From NCBI GenBank assembly GCA_017414605.1, contig JAFQLG010000036.1, positions 1 to 14,775 of the forward strand: a stretch of 14,775 bases of DNA. The letters run 5' to 3'. Source of the DNA: Clostridia bacterium (GTDB lineage Bacteria > Bacillota_A > Clostridia > Oscillospirales > CAG-272). This document shows, piece after piece, positions 6,920 through 13,925 of this stretch (within the stretch, counting starts at the first letter, position 1; each line of letters opens with the position of its first letter). The notes below the pieces were generated by a model that saw nothing but the letters and a program-made list of their open reading frames with translations, did not search any database and was not told where the DNA came from. The translations under genes and the position numbers were made by a program.

Positions 6920-7819
6920 TTAGTCCAACGTAATATAGTTTGTCCAGGCTCTGTTGCCCAGCTCGTCCGTGACCTCGGCGCGAACGAATCTATCACCCTC
7001 GCGAACGGAATATTCCGCCTCGATAAGTCCTTCTCCCTCGAAAACTTTGCCATCAGAGTCGTCCGTGCAGGTGAAAAGCTGAATTTTTGAGCAGGGTGAG
7101 CACATGACCTTGACCTTTCCGCCAACCGTTGCGCTTATATGCACCTCGGGGCCCTCGGTCGCGTAAAATCTGCCCGCCTTGAGAGCGCGCACGATGCTTT
7201 GACTATCCATCTCGGTTGCCTCAACCATTAAAGCTCCCGAAAACAGCTCCTCTGCGCAGTCCTCCGCGCCGTCCGCCGCAACAAGCAGAGGTGTAGATCC
7301 CAGCTCCTCAAGCTCTCTTACAACGTCGCCCGCGTAGGTCTTATCCTCTGCTCCGAGCATTGCCGAGCCGTTGAATATCTCAAGCGCGTCAAAGCCGCCA
7401 ATGTCCAAAAGCTTTCGCCCCGTGTTTTCGCACCAGGCAGGACTGCCAATAAATGAGAATCCGTTATACAGTCTTATCTTTTCGATTATCTGCGCCGCCT
7501 TTTGAGGTGCGGTCTTTTTCATGTTTCTCCAATCGTAAGGGACCTCGGGGTCGGAGGTCATTCCAATTCCCACAACGTGATATATTCCGCTCTCGCGGTC
7601 ACCCTTACCAACGTCATACTCGATACCCGAAAGCACAATGAGCCCTGCAAGTGAGCATTCGTCCGTATATATCCATTTATCCGTTATTGCTATGGCGTCA
7701 TAACCCTCCGCCGCATAAAGCTCGGCTATCTCTGGTGGAGTCAGCTCGCCTCCCGAAAAAGCGGAATGTATATGCGGGCAAAGCTTTACTCTGGTTTTTC
7801 CAAGCATATCTATAAACAT
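6920..7819 (-). CDS. PHP-domain protein with an altered metal site
   Basis: This 299-residue protein resembles PHP-superfamily phosphoesterases of the CehA/McbA type. The N-terminal H-x-H motif (H16, H18) is followed by the typical helix (LTPPEIAELYAAEGYDAIAITD), GIE at 65-67, H81 in HVVGIG, EIFNG at 147-151 and AGRFYATEGPEVH near 205-220. A beta-rich C-terminal domain of about 75 residues follows. Several residues that are usually metal ligands differ: ITDH reads ITDK (K48), the usual HP before the aromatic reads SP (S126), and the usual D-x-A-H reads DGAE (E186). The metal site is therefore probably reduced or lost, and the protein may be non-catalytic or bind metal differently. No signal peptide is seen. 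Start ATG 7819 has GGGGAGA 6 bases upstream. It is the first gene of a two-gene operon with the MATE transporter. Confidence 0.78.
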   Translation of the reverse strand: MFIDMLGKTRVKLCPHIHSAFSGGELTPPEIAELYAAEGYDAIAITDKWIYTDECSLAGLIVLSGIEYDVGKGDRESGIYHVVGIGMTSDPEVPYDWRNMKKTAPQKAAQIIEKIRLYNGFSFIGSPAWCENTGRKLLDIGGFDALEIFNGSAMLGAEDKTYAGDVVRELEELGSTPLLVAADGAEDCAEELFSGALMVEATEMDSQSIVRALKAGRFYATEGPEVHISATVGGKVKVMCSPCSKIQLFTCTDDSDGKVFEGEGLIEAEYSVREGDRFVRAEVTDELGNRAWTNYITLD

Positions 7820-7849
7820 AAGGTTTCTCCCCTCTTTTTATCTCTTTTA

Positions 7850-7878
7850 ATTTTAACACGATAAGCCGCTAAAATCAA
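7850..7878 (-). promoter_or_regulatory. Promoter of the PHP-MATE operon
   Basis: On the minus strand TTGATT (7873-7878) and TAAAAT (7850-7855) are separated by 17 bases. The -10 box is less close to consensus than the other promoters in the window. The -35 box overlaps the inverted repeat arm at 7875-7885. Confidence 0.65.
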
Positions 7879-7951
7879 GAGCTTTGAAAAATTCTTGAAA
7901 AATTGCCGCAGGAATCGCAAAAAAATGCTCCAAAATATTAAAAGCTCTTGA
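7875..7951. promoter_or_regulatory. Mirrored 11-mer overlapping both divergent -35 boxes
   Basis: TCAAGAGCTTT (7875-7885) is the exact reverse complement of AAAGCTCTTGA (7941-7951). On each strand the 11-mer ends within the -35 box of the outward promoter, giving AAAGCTC followed by TTGA. Between the arms is a direct repeat of TTGAAAAATT (7884-7893 and 7895-7904) with an 11-base period. The plus-strand copy also forms CTTGA-AAA-TCAAG (7947-7959). This layout suits an operator or activator site shared by the PHP-MATE and sugar isomerase operons. No regulator gene lies nearby. Confidence 0.5.
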
Positions 7952-7976
7952 AAATCAAGGCGAAAAACGTTATAAT
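7948..7976 (+). promoter_or_regulatory. Promoter of the sugar isomerase operon
   Basis: TTGAAA (7948-7953) and TATAAT (7971-7976) are separated by 17 bases, about 50 bases before the start codon. Confidence 0.82.
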
Positions 7977-8026
7977 AATAGTTGAGAGAAAACTTTTCTC
8001 GTAATCTTTCATTTAGGAGAATTATT

Positions 8027-8992
8027 ATGAAACTCAGTGTTCTTATCAATCTTTATGGAAACAAGACTCTTGACGAAACGCTCAAGATAGTATCAGGCCT
8101 CGGCGTTCACACCGTTGAAGTGGGCGCTGGCGGATATCCCGGAAAGGCGCACTGCAACCCCGCAGAGCTGCTTGCAGACCAGGCTAAGTTTGACGAATTC
8201 GTTGCAACCTTCAAAAAATACGACGTTGAAATATGCGCGCTCGCGGCGCACGGCAATCCCCTGCACCCCGACAAAAAGATCGCGGCTCAATACCACGAGG
8301 ACTTTTGCAACGCCGTTTTGCTTGCGGAAAAGCTGGGCGTTGACACAGTTATCACCTTCTCCGGCTGCCCCGGCGACAGCGAGGACTCTAAATATCCCAA
8401 CTGGGTAACCTGCCCCTGGCCCGAGGATTTCCTTGCCATCCTTGATTGGCAATGGAATGAAAAGGTCATTCCCTATTGGCAAGAAACGGGCGCTTTCTGC
8501 AAAGAACACGGCGTAAGAATTGCATTTGAGATGCACCCCGGCTTCTGCGTTTACAACCCCGAAACGCTGCTCCGCCTGCGCGCGGCAGTTGGTGACGTTA
8601 TCGGCGCAAACTTCGATCCATCTCACCTTATCTGGCAGGGTATGGACCCCGTTGCCGCAATTCGCGAGCTTGAGGGCGCTATCTACCACGTTCACGCAAA
8701 GGATACCAAGGTTGACAAATACAACACGGCAAAGAACGGCGTGCTTGACACCAAGCATTACGGCGATGAGCTTCACAGAGCCTGGGTGTTCCGCACGGTT
8801 GGTTACGGTAACGGCGAAACCTATTGGCGCGATCTCGTTTCTAACCTCCGCCTCTGCGGCTACGACCGCGTGCTTTCCATTGAACACGAGGACAGCGTAA
8901 TGAGCGTTGACGAGGGACTTCAAAAGGCGGTTAGCTTCCTCAAGGACGTAATTATCTGTGAGGAAAAGCCCTCCACAATGTCTTGGGCATAA
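8027..8992 (+). CDS. Sugar phosphate isomerase/epimerase (xylose isomerase-like TIM barrel)
   Basis: This 321-residue protein belongs to the AP-endonuclease-2/xylose-isomerase-like TIM-barrel family, which includes sugar and inositol-derivative isomerases, epimerases and dehydratases. Candidate divalent-metal ligands and active-site residues sit on successive strands: E168 and H170 (FEMHPG), D197 and H200 (NFDPSHLIWQG), H221 and H223 (YHVHAKDT) and E286 (IEHED). This is the full expected set, so it should be active. Start ATG 8027 has AGGAGA (8015-8020) 6 bases upstream. An in-frame upstream start at 7982 lies next to the -10 box and is rejected. It is followed after 15 bases by a gene for an exported protein with its own ribosome binding site, so the two form an operon. 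The exact substrate is not deducible. The HVHAKDT and SIEHED segments recall members that act on keto-sugars or inositol derivatives. Confidence 0.9.
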   Translation: MKLSVLINLYGNKTLDETLKIVSGLGVHTVEVGAGGYPGKAHCNPAELLADQAKFDEFVATFKKYDVEICALAAHGNPLHPDKKIAAQYHEDFCNAVLLAEKLGVDTVITFSGCPGDSEDSKYPNWVTCPWPEDFLAILDWQWNEKVIPYWQETGAFCKEHGVRIAFEMHPGFCVYNPETLLRLRAAVGDVIGANFDPSHLIWQGMDPVAAIRELEGAIYHVHAKDTKVDKYNTAKNGVLDTKHYGDELHRAWVFRTVGYGNGETYWRDLVSNLRLCGYDRVLSIEHEDSVMSVDEGLQKAVSFLKDVIICEEKPSTMSWA

Positions 8993-9007
8993 GTTTAGGG
9001 CAAGCCT

Positions 9008-10000
9008 ATGAAAAAGATAATTAAAACGCTATGTATCGTTCTCGGCTCCATCATAGGAGCTATAGCACTGGTGCTTTTGAGTGCTCATCTCGTTACTCCT
9101 CTTGTATATAGCGAATTTTTCTCGGCTGCCGAGGCGAAATATGAGATCCCCGGTATGTCAGACGGATTTATTCAGCAGGGATACACCTATTTTGAGGGCA
9201 AGAACGTATTTTTGCACAGCGGATATATGAAGGATGACACGGCGAGCCGCATCTACATCATTGACGCAAACGATACAAGCAAAGTAAAATACGTATCGCT
9301 TGCCACGGCGGACGGCGAGGCTTATGATGCTCATTCAGGCGGTATCGCGGCATACGGCGACACGGTTTGGCTGGCGAAGAGCTCGGGCAAGGATTGCCTT
9401 TGGAAGATAGACGCCGCTGAATTGCTTGCTTCCGAGAACGGCGACACGTTCGTTCTCAATGACCCCTTTTACGTTGACTGTAACGCCTCCTTCTGCCACG
9501 CGGACGAGAATTATGTTTGGGTTGGCGAATTTATGGACAAGGGCGAGGGCTCGGACTATGAATTTAACACGTCGGACGGGACTGTAAATGCCGGTCTACT
9601 CTTGGCATACGATAGAGAAAATGCGGAAAAGCTTGACGAGGCAACGCCGCAAAAAGTATTTTCCATTGGCGACACCGTTCAGGGAATGACCACGTTTGAC
9701 GATATGATAGTTCTTGTTACGTCAAGCGGAATCAACACATCGCATCTTTATTTTTACACTCAGCCGTCAGACGACGGACTTGATGACAGCGCGACGATCG
9801 ACGGCAATATCCTGTCGATAAGCATTCTTGATAGCAACGATCTCTTACTTGACGTTTCCATGCAACCTATGGCAGAAGAGATCGCCGTAAATGATGGAAA
9901 GATTTACGTTTCCTTTGAATCGGCATCTCAAAAGTACATTTTCGGCAACTTCACGCGCGGACGCCACGTTTACGCGTATGTGCCACAGCTTGAAGAATAA
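9008..10000 (+). CDS. Membrane-anchored extracellular protein of unknown function
   Basis: This 330-residue protein has a basic N-terminus (MKKIIK) and one hydrophobic segment at about residues 8-33. This acts as a signal peptide or signal anchor, and there is no lipobox cysteine. The rest is hydrophilic, acidic and rich in predicted beta strands, with repeated aspartate/glycine turns and short motifs such as DAHSGGIAAYGDTVWLA and ENYVWVGEF. That spacing suggests a beta-propeller-like domain outside the cell. I recognise no catalytic motif. The start is set by TTAGGG (8995-9000), 7 bases before ATG. It lies 15 bases after the sugar isomerase gene and shares its promoter, and a strong terminator follows. 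Cotranscription suggests a surface role related to carbohydrate use, but that is inference only. Confidence 0.75.
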   Translation: MKKIIKTLCIVLGSIIGAIALVLLSAHLVTPLVYSEFFSAAEAKYEIPGMSDGFIQQGYTYFEGKNVFLHSGYMKDDTASRIYIIDANDTSKVKYVSLATADGEAYDAHSGGIAAYGDTVWLAKSSGKDCLWKIDAAELLASENGDTFVLNDPFYVDCNASFCHADENYVWVGEFMDKGEGSDYEFNTSDGTVNAGLLLAYDRENAEKLDEATPQKVFSIGDTVQGMTTFDDMIVLVTSSGINTSHLYFYTQPSDDGLDDSATIDGNILSISILDSNDLLLDVSMQPMAEEIAVNDGKIYVSFESASQKYIFGNFTRGRHVYAYVPQLEE

Positions 10001-10008
10001 AGCAAATC

Positions 10009-10039
10009 CCGCGACCTTACAATTAAGGTCGCGGCTTTT
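10009..10039 (+). terminator. Intrinsic terminator after the isomerase operon
   Basis: CCGCGACCTTA (10009-10019) pairs perfectly with TAAGGTCGCGG (10024-10034), loop CAAT, followed by a short T-run. Confidence 0.88.
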
Positions 10040-10114
10040 AATATACATGATAAAATATATTCACGATAAAAATGTGGCCATGCCGATATTGAGATGAAAG
10101 TAACTCCTCTCTTA

Positions 10115-10142
10115 TTGACTTTTCTCACAAATTTGATATAAT
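10115..10142 (+). promoter_or_regulatory. Sigma-A promoter of the cca operon
   Basis: TTGACT (10115-10120) and TATAAT (10137-10142) are separated by 16 bases. Confidence 0.83.
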
Positions 10143-10184
10143 TAAGATTAGATTAGCAAAATTTCGTGAAAGGAGATGCCGATA

Positions 10185-11369
10185 ATGATAAGTTATCCCG
10201 AAAACTTAAAGAAAATAGCGAAAATTCTGGCGGAGGCGGGCTTTGTTGCATATGCCGTTGGCGGTTGCGTGCGCGACAGCATTATGGGCAAAGCTCCTAA
10301 CGACTGGGATATGACGACCTCCGCTCACCCCGAGGATATGATTCGGATATTCAATGCAGCAGGAGTGCGTACCGTTCCAACCGGACTTAAGCATGGCACC
10401 GTTACCGTGCTTTTGGGCGGCGAAGCCTTCGAATGCACTACCTTCCGCATCGACGGCAGCTATACCGATTCCCGCCACCCCGACAGTGTCACCTTTACAC
10501 CCGACGTTTCCGAGGACCTGAAAAGGCGCGACTTTACTGTTAACGCTATGGCAGGAAATCCGCTTTGCGACGATGGCGTCGTTGACCTTTTCGGTGGAAA
10601 AAACGACATAGAAAATAAAATCATCCGCTGCGTTGGCGATCCCGAAACAAGATTTTCCGAGGACGCCTTGCGCATCCTGCGCGCCGTCCGTTTTGCAACG
10701 ACTCTTGATTTTTCTATTGATGAAAGCACCAAAAAAGCCGCTCGGACTATGAGCGGCGGTCTTTCATCCGTTTCCATTGAGCGAAAGATCGCTGAACTCA
10801 AAAAAATACTGCTTTCCGATAACGCCGAGCGCGGAATTGCTCTGCTCTTTGAACTTGGATTGCAAAAATATATCCACAAGGACTTGAATTTGCCCTGTAT
10901 TCCGCTAAATACTTTGCCAAGAAGCTTCACGGTTCGTATGGCGGCGCTGCTTGGCATAGAAAAGGCTCCCGCGCTTTCATCTTTGAAGCTTTCAAGACAA
11001 GAAGAAAAGGAAATAAAGCTTATGTGCGGCGGCACTTACAAAAACGAGCTTTGTGAGGCAAACGCCCGCTATCTCATAGCCAAATTAGGCAATTGCGCCG
11101 AGGGCGCGGCACTCTTGCGCGGCAACGCTCAGCTTGCAAGCCTTATCGGAGCGGAGCGGCTCAAGCAGCCCTGTGTTTCGATAGCACAGTTACCTATAAG
11201 CGGCAATGATGTCATTTCTCTCGGAATACCACCGCGTCACGTTGGCGACATTATGGAAGAGCTGCTGATAGCTGTTATCGCCGATCCCGAGCTTTGCAAA
11301 AAAGAAGTTCTTTTGAATATGGCAAATACTATTTATACCGAAAAGACAAAAGGAAATAGCAATGTATAA
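10185..11369 (+). CDS. cca: CCA tRNA nucleotidyltransferase
   Basis: This 394-residue class II nucleotidyltransferase adds or repairs the 3' CCA of tRNAs using CTP and ATP. The head motif GGCVRD is at residues 26-31, and the metal-binding D-x-D is D40/D42 in NDWDMT. RRDF at 114-117 and the nucleotide-templating segment E159-D160-x-x-R163 (FSEDALRILRAVRF) follow. The C-terminal body and tail are helical and poorly conserved, with no HD motif seen. Start ATG 10185 is chosen over the in-frame ATG 10176, because AAGGAG (10170-10175) abuts 10176 and sits 9 bases before 10185. The 3' end overlaps the next gene by 8 bases. The one tRNA gene visible in this window already encodes CCA, so here the enzyme may act mainly in repair or on other tRNAs. 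Confidence 0.94.
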   Translation: MISYPENLKKIAKILAEAGFVAYAVGGCVRDSIMGKAPNDWDMTTSAHPEDMIRIFNAAGVRTVPTGLKHGTVTVLLGGEAFECTTFRIDGSYTDSRHPDSVTFTPDVSEDLKRRDFTVNAMAGNPLCDDGVVDLFGGKNDIENKIIRCVGDPETRFSEDALRILRAVRFATTLDFSIDESTKKAARTMSGGLSSVSIERKIAELKKILLSDNAERGIALLFELGLQKYIHKDLNLPCIPLNTLPRSFTVRMAALLGIEKAPALSSLKLSRQEEKEIKLMCGGTYKNELCEANARYLIAKLGNCAEGAALLRGNAQLASLIGAERLKQPCVSIAQLPISGNDVISLGIPPRHVGDIMEELLIAVIADPELCKKEVLLNMANTIYTEKTKGNSNV

Positions 11370-11868
11370 AAACTGTCCTTCACCAAAAAACACATATGCG
11401 AAAATCGCGGCTTTGGCCTGCCTTTTATTGGGCCTTTCCCTGCTCGCATTTGCGAGCCTTGAGCTGGTTGATTATCCTGCTCTGCCCCAAACGCTTGGCA
11501 TTTTCAGCCTGACCGCTTCCGTTTATATAGCAACCGGGTTTTTACTGCGCAGATATACCTTTTCCGTTGAACAAAACCCGCAGGGAGAGGTGGGCGAGCT
11601 TGACTTTTGTATAATTGAAAACAAGGGCAGGCGCGAGATAACCGTTTGCAGAATCGGCGTTGATGAGATCGTATCCTTGCGCGAGGTCAACAAGGATAAC
11701 AAAAAAACAGTTTCTGAAGAGCGAAGAAGTATGAAACGCTACACATACGACGTGGACTTTATTCCAAAGCGCAGAATTGAAATAGTTTCAAAATATGACG
11801 ATGAGTATTTTTCCATTCTCGTCACTTACGATGAGGACCTGATCAATGCAATAAAGGCAAAAAAATAG
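11362..11868 (+). CDS. Small membrane protein of unknown function
   Basis: This 168-residue protein has two hydrophobic helices at about residues 13-35 and 42-62 joined by a very short loop. A basic, strand-rich domain of about 105 residues follows and is probably cytoplasmic. The helical-hairpin-plus-beta-domain layout recalls bacterial PH-like membrane proteins, but I recognise no specific family. The start ATG lies inside the last codons of cca (8-base overlap), with AAAGGAAA a few bases upstream, so translation is probably coupled. A strong bidirectional terminator follows. The overlap implies coexpression, not necessarily shared function. Confidence 0.75.
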   Translation: MYKNCPSPKNTYAKIAALACLLLGLSLLAFASLELVDYPALPQTLGIFSLTASVYIATGFLLRRYTFSVEQNPQGEVGELDFCIIENKGRREITVCRIGVDEIVSLREVNKDNKKTVSEERRSMKRYTYDVDFIPKRRIEIVSKYDDEYFSILVTYDEDLINAIKAKK

Positions 11869-11873
11869 CAAAA

Positions 11874-11901
11874 AAGGCGAAGGGCAAAAGCCCTTCGCCT
11901 T
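11874..11901. terminator. Bidirectional terminator between convergent genes
   Basis: AAGGCGAAGGGC (11874-11885) pairs perfectly with GCCCTTCGCCTT (11890-11901), loop AAAA. An A-run precedes and a T-rich stretch follows, so it can end transcripts from both sides. Confidence 0.9.
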
Positions 11902-11914
11902 ATCTTTTTATTTA

Positions 11915-12322
11915 TCAGAACTTGGATATCTTAAAATTGATGCCCTTTTCCTCTGCAACTTCAGTTGCGCACTTTTTAGCAACGGCTTCCTTGACTTTGC
12001 TCTCAAGCTGGCACTTTGCGCGAGCATTTACGGACACATACTTACATACGATAACCGTTCCGCAAACGATGGTTGCTACAGCGAGAATAACGACAGCGGC
12101 AATCATTGCGCGGAAATGCTCAATAGCGGGGTCATACATAGAAACGTGAGCCATCCAGCCGAACATTGCAATAGCCATTCCCATACAGAAGGCAACGAAC
12201 GCGCCAAGAAATACGTACTTGAATATCAAGCGCTCGCGGCAGCAGTCCTTTATCTCAATGTCGAACTCTTCCGTTTTGAGCTCTTCGTTTTTAGGTATCA
12301 TTTTGCAGGCAAATTTCTTCAT
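11915..12322 (-). CDS. Small two-helix membrane protein of unknown function
   Basis: This 135-residue protein has a charged N-terminal segment of about 32 residues containing a C-C pair, then hydrophobic helices at about 34-60 and 71-95. A basic, lysine/alanine-rich C-terminal tail follows. No family is recognised. It starts at ATG 12322 with AAAGGAGA upstream at good spacing. It is monocistronic, with a consensus promoter and a shared terminator. The perfect promoter implies strong expression for so small a gene. Confidence 0.72.
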   Translation of the reverse strand: MKKFACKMIPKNEELKTEEFDIEIKDCCRERLIFKYVFLGAFVAFCMGMAIAMFGWMAHVSMYDPAIEHFRAMIAAVVILAVATIVCGTVIVCKYVSVNARAKCQLESKVKEAVAKKCATEVAEEKGINFKISKF

Positions 12323-12385
12323 TTTTCTTTCTCCTTTTTTCGTTTATTTGTCAGTAGATAATATGTTGTCATCATCTCATTTATT

Positions 12386-12414
12386 ATTATAAAAAATTTT
12401 AAGTTGCATGTCAA
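12386..12414 (-). promoter_or_regulatory. Perfect-consensus sigma-A promoter
   Basis: On the minus strand TTGACA (12409-12414) and TATAAT (12386-12391) are separated by 17 bases. Both boxes and the spacer match the textbook consensus. It drives the small membrane protein ending at 11915. Confidence 0.88.
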
Positions 12415-12452
12415 TAATTATTCAAAATAAAACAAAAATTTGTGTAATTAGC

Positions 12453-12489
12453 AAAAAAACGGGCGGCACAGACAAAGCTATACCGCCCG
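12453..12489 (-). terminator. Intrinsic terminator of the M18 aminopeptidase gene
   Basis: On the minus strand CGGGCGG (complement of 12483-12489) pairs with CCGCCCG (complement of 12460-12466) across a 16-base loop, followed by seven T (complement of 12453-12459). Confidence 0.85.
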
Positions 12490-12508
12490 AATTTTTGTTT
12501 ATTTTGAC

Positions 12509-13795
12509 TTATTTTGTAATTTCGTATCCGTATTCTAGTTTTTTAAGACAACTTGAATACATTTCGCGCAAAGCTCTTACCATATATTCGGTATCTTTTG
12601 CACCTGCCGTTTCGTATGCGGAATGCATTGCAAGCTGAGCAAGTCCAATGTCCACGGTGTTGAGCGAAACCTGCGTATTTGCAATATTGCCGAGCGTTGA
12701 ACCGCCCGCCATGTCGGCGCGGTTGCAATATAACTGATAAGGAACGCCGGCGCGGTTACAAACTGTTTTGAATATAGCCGCCGATACTGCATCCGAGGTA
12801 TATTTTTGATTTGCATTATATTTTACTACTACACCGCCGTTCATATAAACGCTGTGATTTTTATCGGAATACTCGGGGTGATTTGGGTGCTTGGCGTGCG
12901 CGTTGTCGCAGGACGCCATAAAGCTGTTTGCAACCAACATATTATAGCTCTCGCCGTTGCCACCCATAGCTATATTGATGCGGGTCAATACGTCATAAAG
13001 CAACGTGGATGCCGCGCCCTGTTTGGTCTGGCTTCCCACCTCTTCATTATCAAAGAGCGCGTAAACAGGCACGCTGCATGCCTCGTCCGCCTCAAGAAAA
13101 GCCTCAAGCGCTGCAAAAGCGCACTGAAGATCGTCAAGTCTGGGAGCTGACACGTATTCGCCCCAGGCACAAGGCTCTTGAGGATTGTAAAGATACGCAT
13201 CTGTTGAAATAATGTCGTCTTTATCCACGCTTATTGCAGCCGCTATCTTGTTATCAAACGCCGCCTGCTCACCGGGCGTTTCAAACAGAGGAACCATATC
13301 AACCGCAACGTTATAGCTCATGCCGTCGTTTGCCTGTCTGTTCATATGGATTGCAACGTTAGGGATAAGCGCGCAGGGCTCGCCTGTATCAAAAAGTCTT
13401 ACTTCAATTCCCTTCTCGCCCTTGATAACCGCTCTTCCCGCAACTCCGAGTGGCTTGTCCATCCAGGTTGAGCAAAGCATTCCGCCGTACTTTTCAACGG
13501 AAAGACGGGTATACTTACCGTCACAAAACTCCGCATTTTCCTTCACCTTAAAGCAGGGACTGTCCGCATGCGCCGCAGCTATCATAAATCCCAGTGCCTT
13601 TTTTTGGGGCACGCGAAAGGCGATAAGAGAGGATCCGTTGCGCTCCACAAAGTATCCCTTGCCTGCCTCGAGAGTCCATACCTCGCCCTCGCAAAGCTTG
13701 GTGTATCCGTTGCTTTCAAGTATTCTTGCTGTGTGCGCGCAGGCGTGGTACGCCGTTTTTGAAGCGGTAATATAATCAAAAAGCTTGTTATTCAT
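12509..13795 (-). CDS. M18 family aminopeptidase (aspartyl aminopeptidase type)
   Basis: This 428-residue cytoplasmic metallopeptidase has the usual M18 length and motifs. Members form large dodecameric particles and remove N-terminal, often acidic, residues from peptides. The first zinc ligand region AAAHADSP gives H76 and D78. PRLDDLQ (218-224) supplies the bridging aspartate, DNEEVGS (249-255) the catalytic and metal glutamates E251/E252, and DNAHAKHPN begins at 297. MAGGSTLGNI and a late AMHS with the last metal histidine follow. All expected ligands appear present. It starts at ATG 13795 with AAGGAA about 11 bases upstream. It is monocistronic with its own promoter and terminator, and is likely a housekeeping peptide-recycling enzyme. 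Confidence 0.95.
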   Translation of the reverse strand: MNNKLFDYITASKTAYHACAHTARILESNGYTKLCEGEVWTLEAGKGYFVERNGSSLIAFRVPQKKALGFMIAAAHADSPCFKVKENAEFCDGKYTRLSVEKYGGMLCSTWMDKPLGVAGRAVIKGEKGIEVRLFDTGEPCALIPNVAIHMNRQANDGMSYNVAVDMVPLFETPGEQAAFDNKIAAAISVDKDDIISTDAYLYNPQEPCAWGEYVSAPRLDDLQCAFAALEAFLEADEACSVPVYALFDNEEVGSQTKQGAASTLLYDVLTRINIAMGGNGESYNMLVANSFMASCDNAHAKHPNHPEYSDKNHSVYMNGGVVVKYNANQKYTSDAVSAAIFKTVCNRAGVPYQLYCNRADMAGGSTLGNIANTQVSLNTVDIGLAQLAMHSAYETAGAKDTEYMVRALREMYSSCLKKLEYGYEITK

Positions 13796-13832
13796 TACGA
13801 TATCCGTTCCTTTTCATTGACTTATTGATACT

Positions 13833-13861
13833 ATTATAAACATTGAAGCTCAAAAAGTCAA
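13833..13861 (-). promoter_or_regulatory. Sigma-A promoter of the M18 gene
   Basis: On the minus strand TTGACT (13856-13861) and TATAAT (13833-13838) are separated by 17 bases. Confidence 0.85.
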
Positions 13862-13880
13862 GATGATAACGAAAAGAAAT

Positions 13881-13909
13881 GCCGCCCTTGTGAAAGGGCG
13901 GCGATTTTT
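13881..13909. terminator. Intrinsic terminator after the acidic-tail membrane protein
   Basis: GCCGCCCTT (13881-13889) pairs perfectly with AAGGGCGGC (13894-13902), loop GTGA. On the minus strand it follows the stop of the upstream gene and leads into ATTTCTTTT. On the plus strand it is followed by a T-run. It insulates the next promoter. Confidence 0.83.
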
Positions 13910-13925
13910 TACTTTATTTTGCTTT

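Noticed and set aside
7902..7919. LacI-type operator (TTGC...GCAA inverted ends)
   Set aside because: Only about four to five bases per half-site match and no regulator gene is nearby, so this is weak evidence.
8093..8923. Long minus-strand open frame opposite the sugar isomerase gene
   Set aside because: It mirrors the codon bias of the plus-strand gene, has no ribosome binding site and resembles no family.
10176..10184. Upstream in-frame ATG as start of cca
   Set aside because: It abuts AAGGAG. ATG 10185 is 9 bases away and fits initiation.
10079..10184. Repeated ATGCCGATA upstream of cca
   Set aside because: A nine-base match occurring twice, one copy inside the ribosome binding region, is likely chance.
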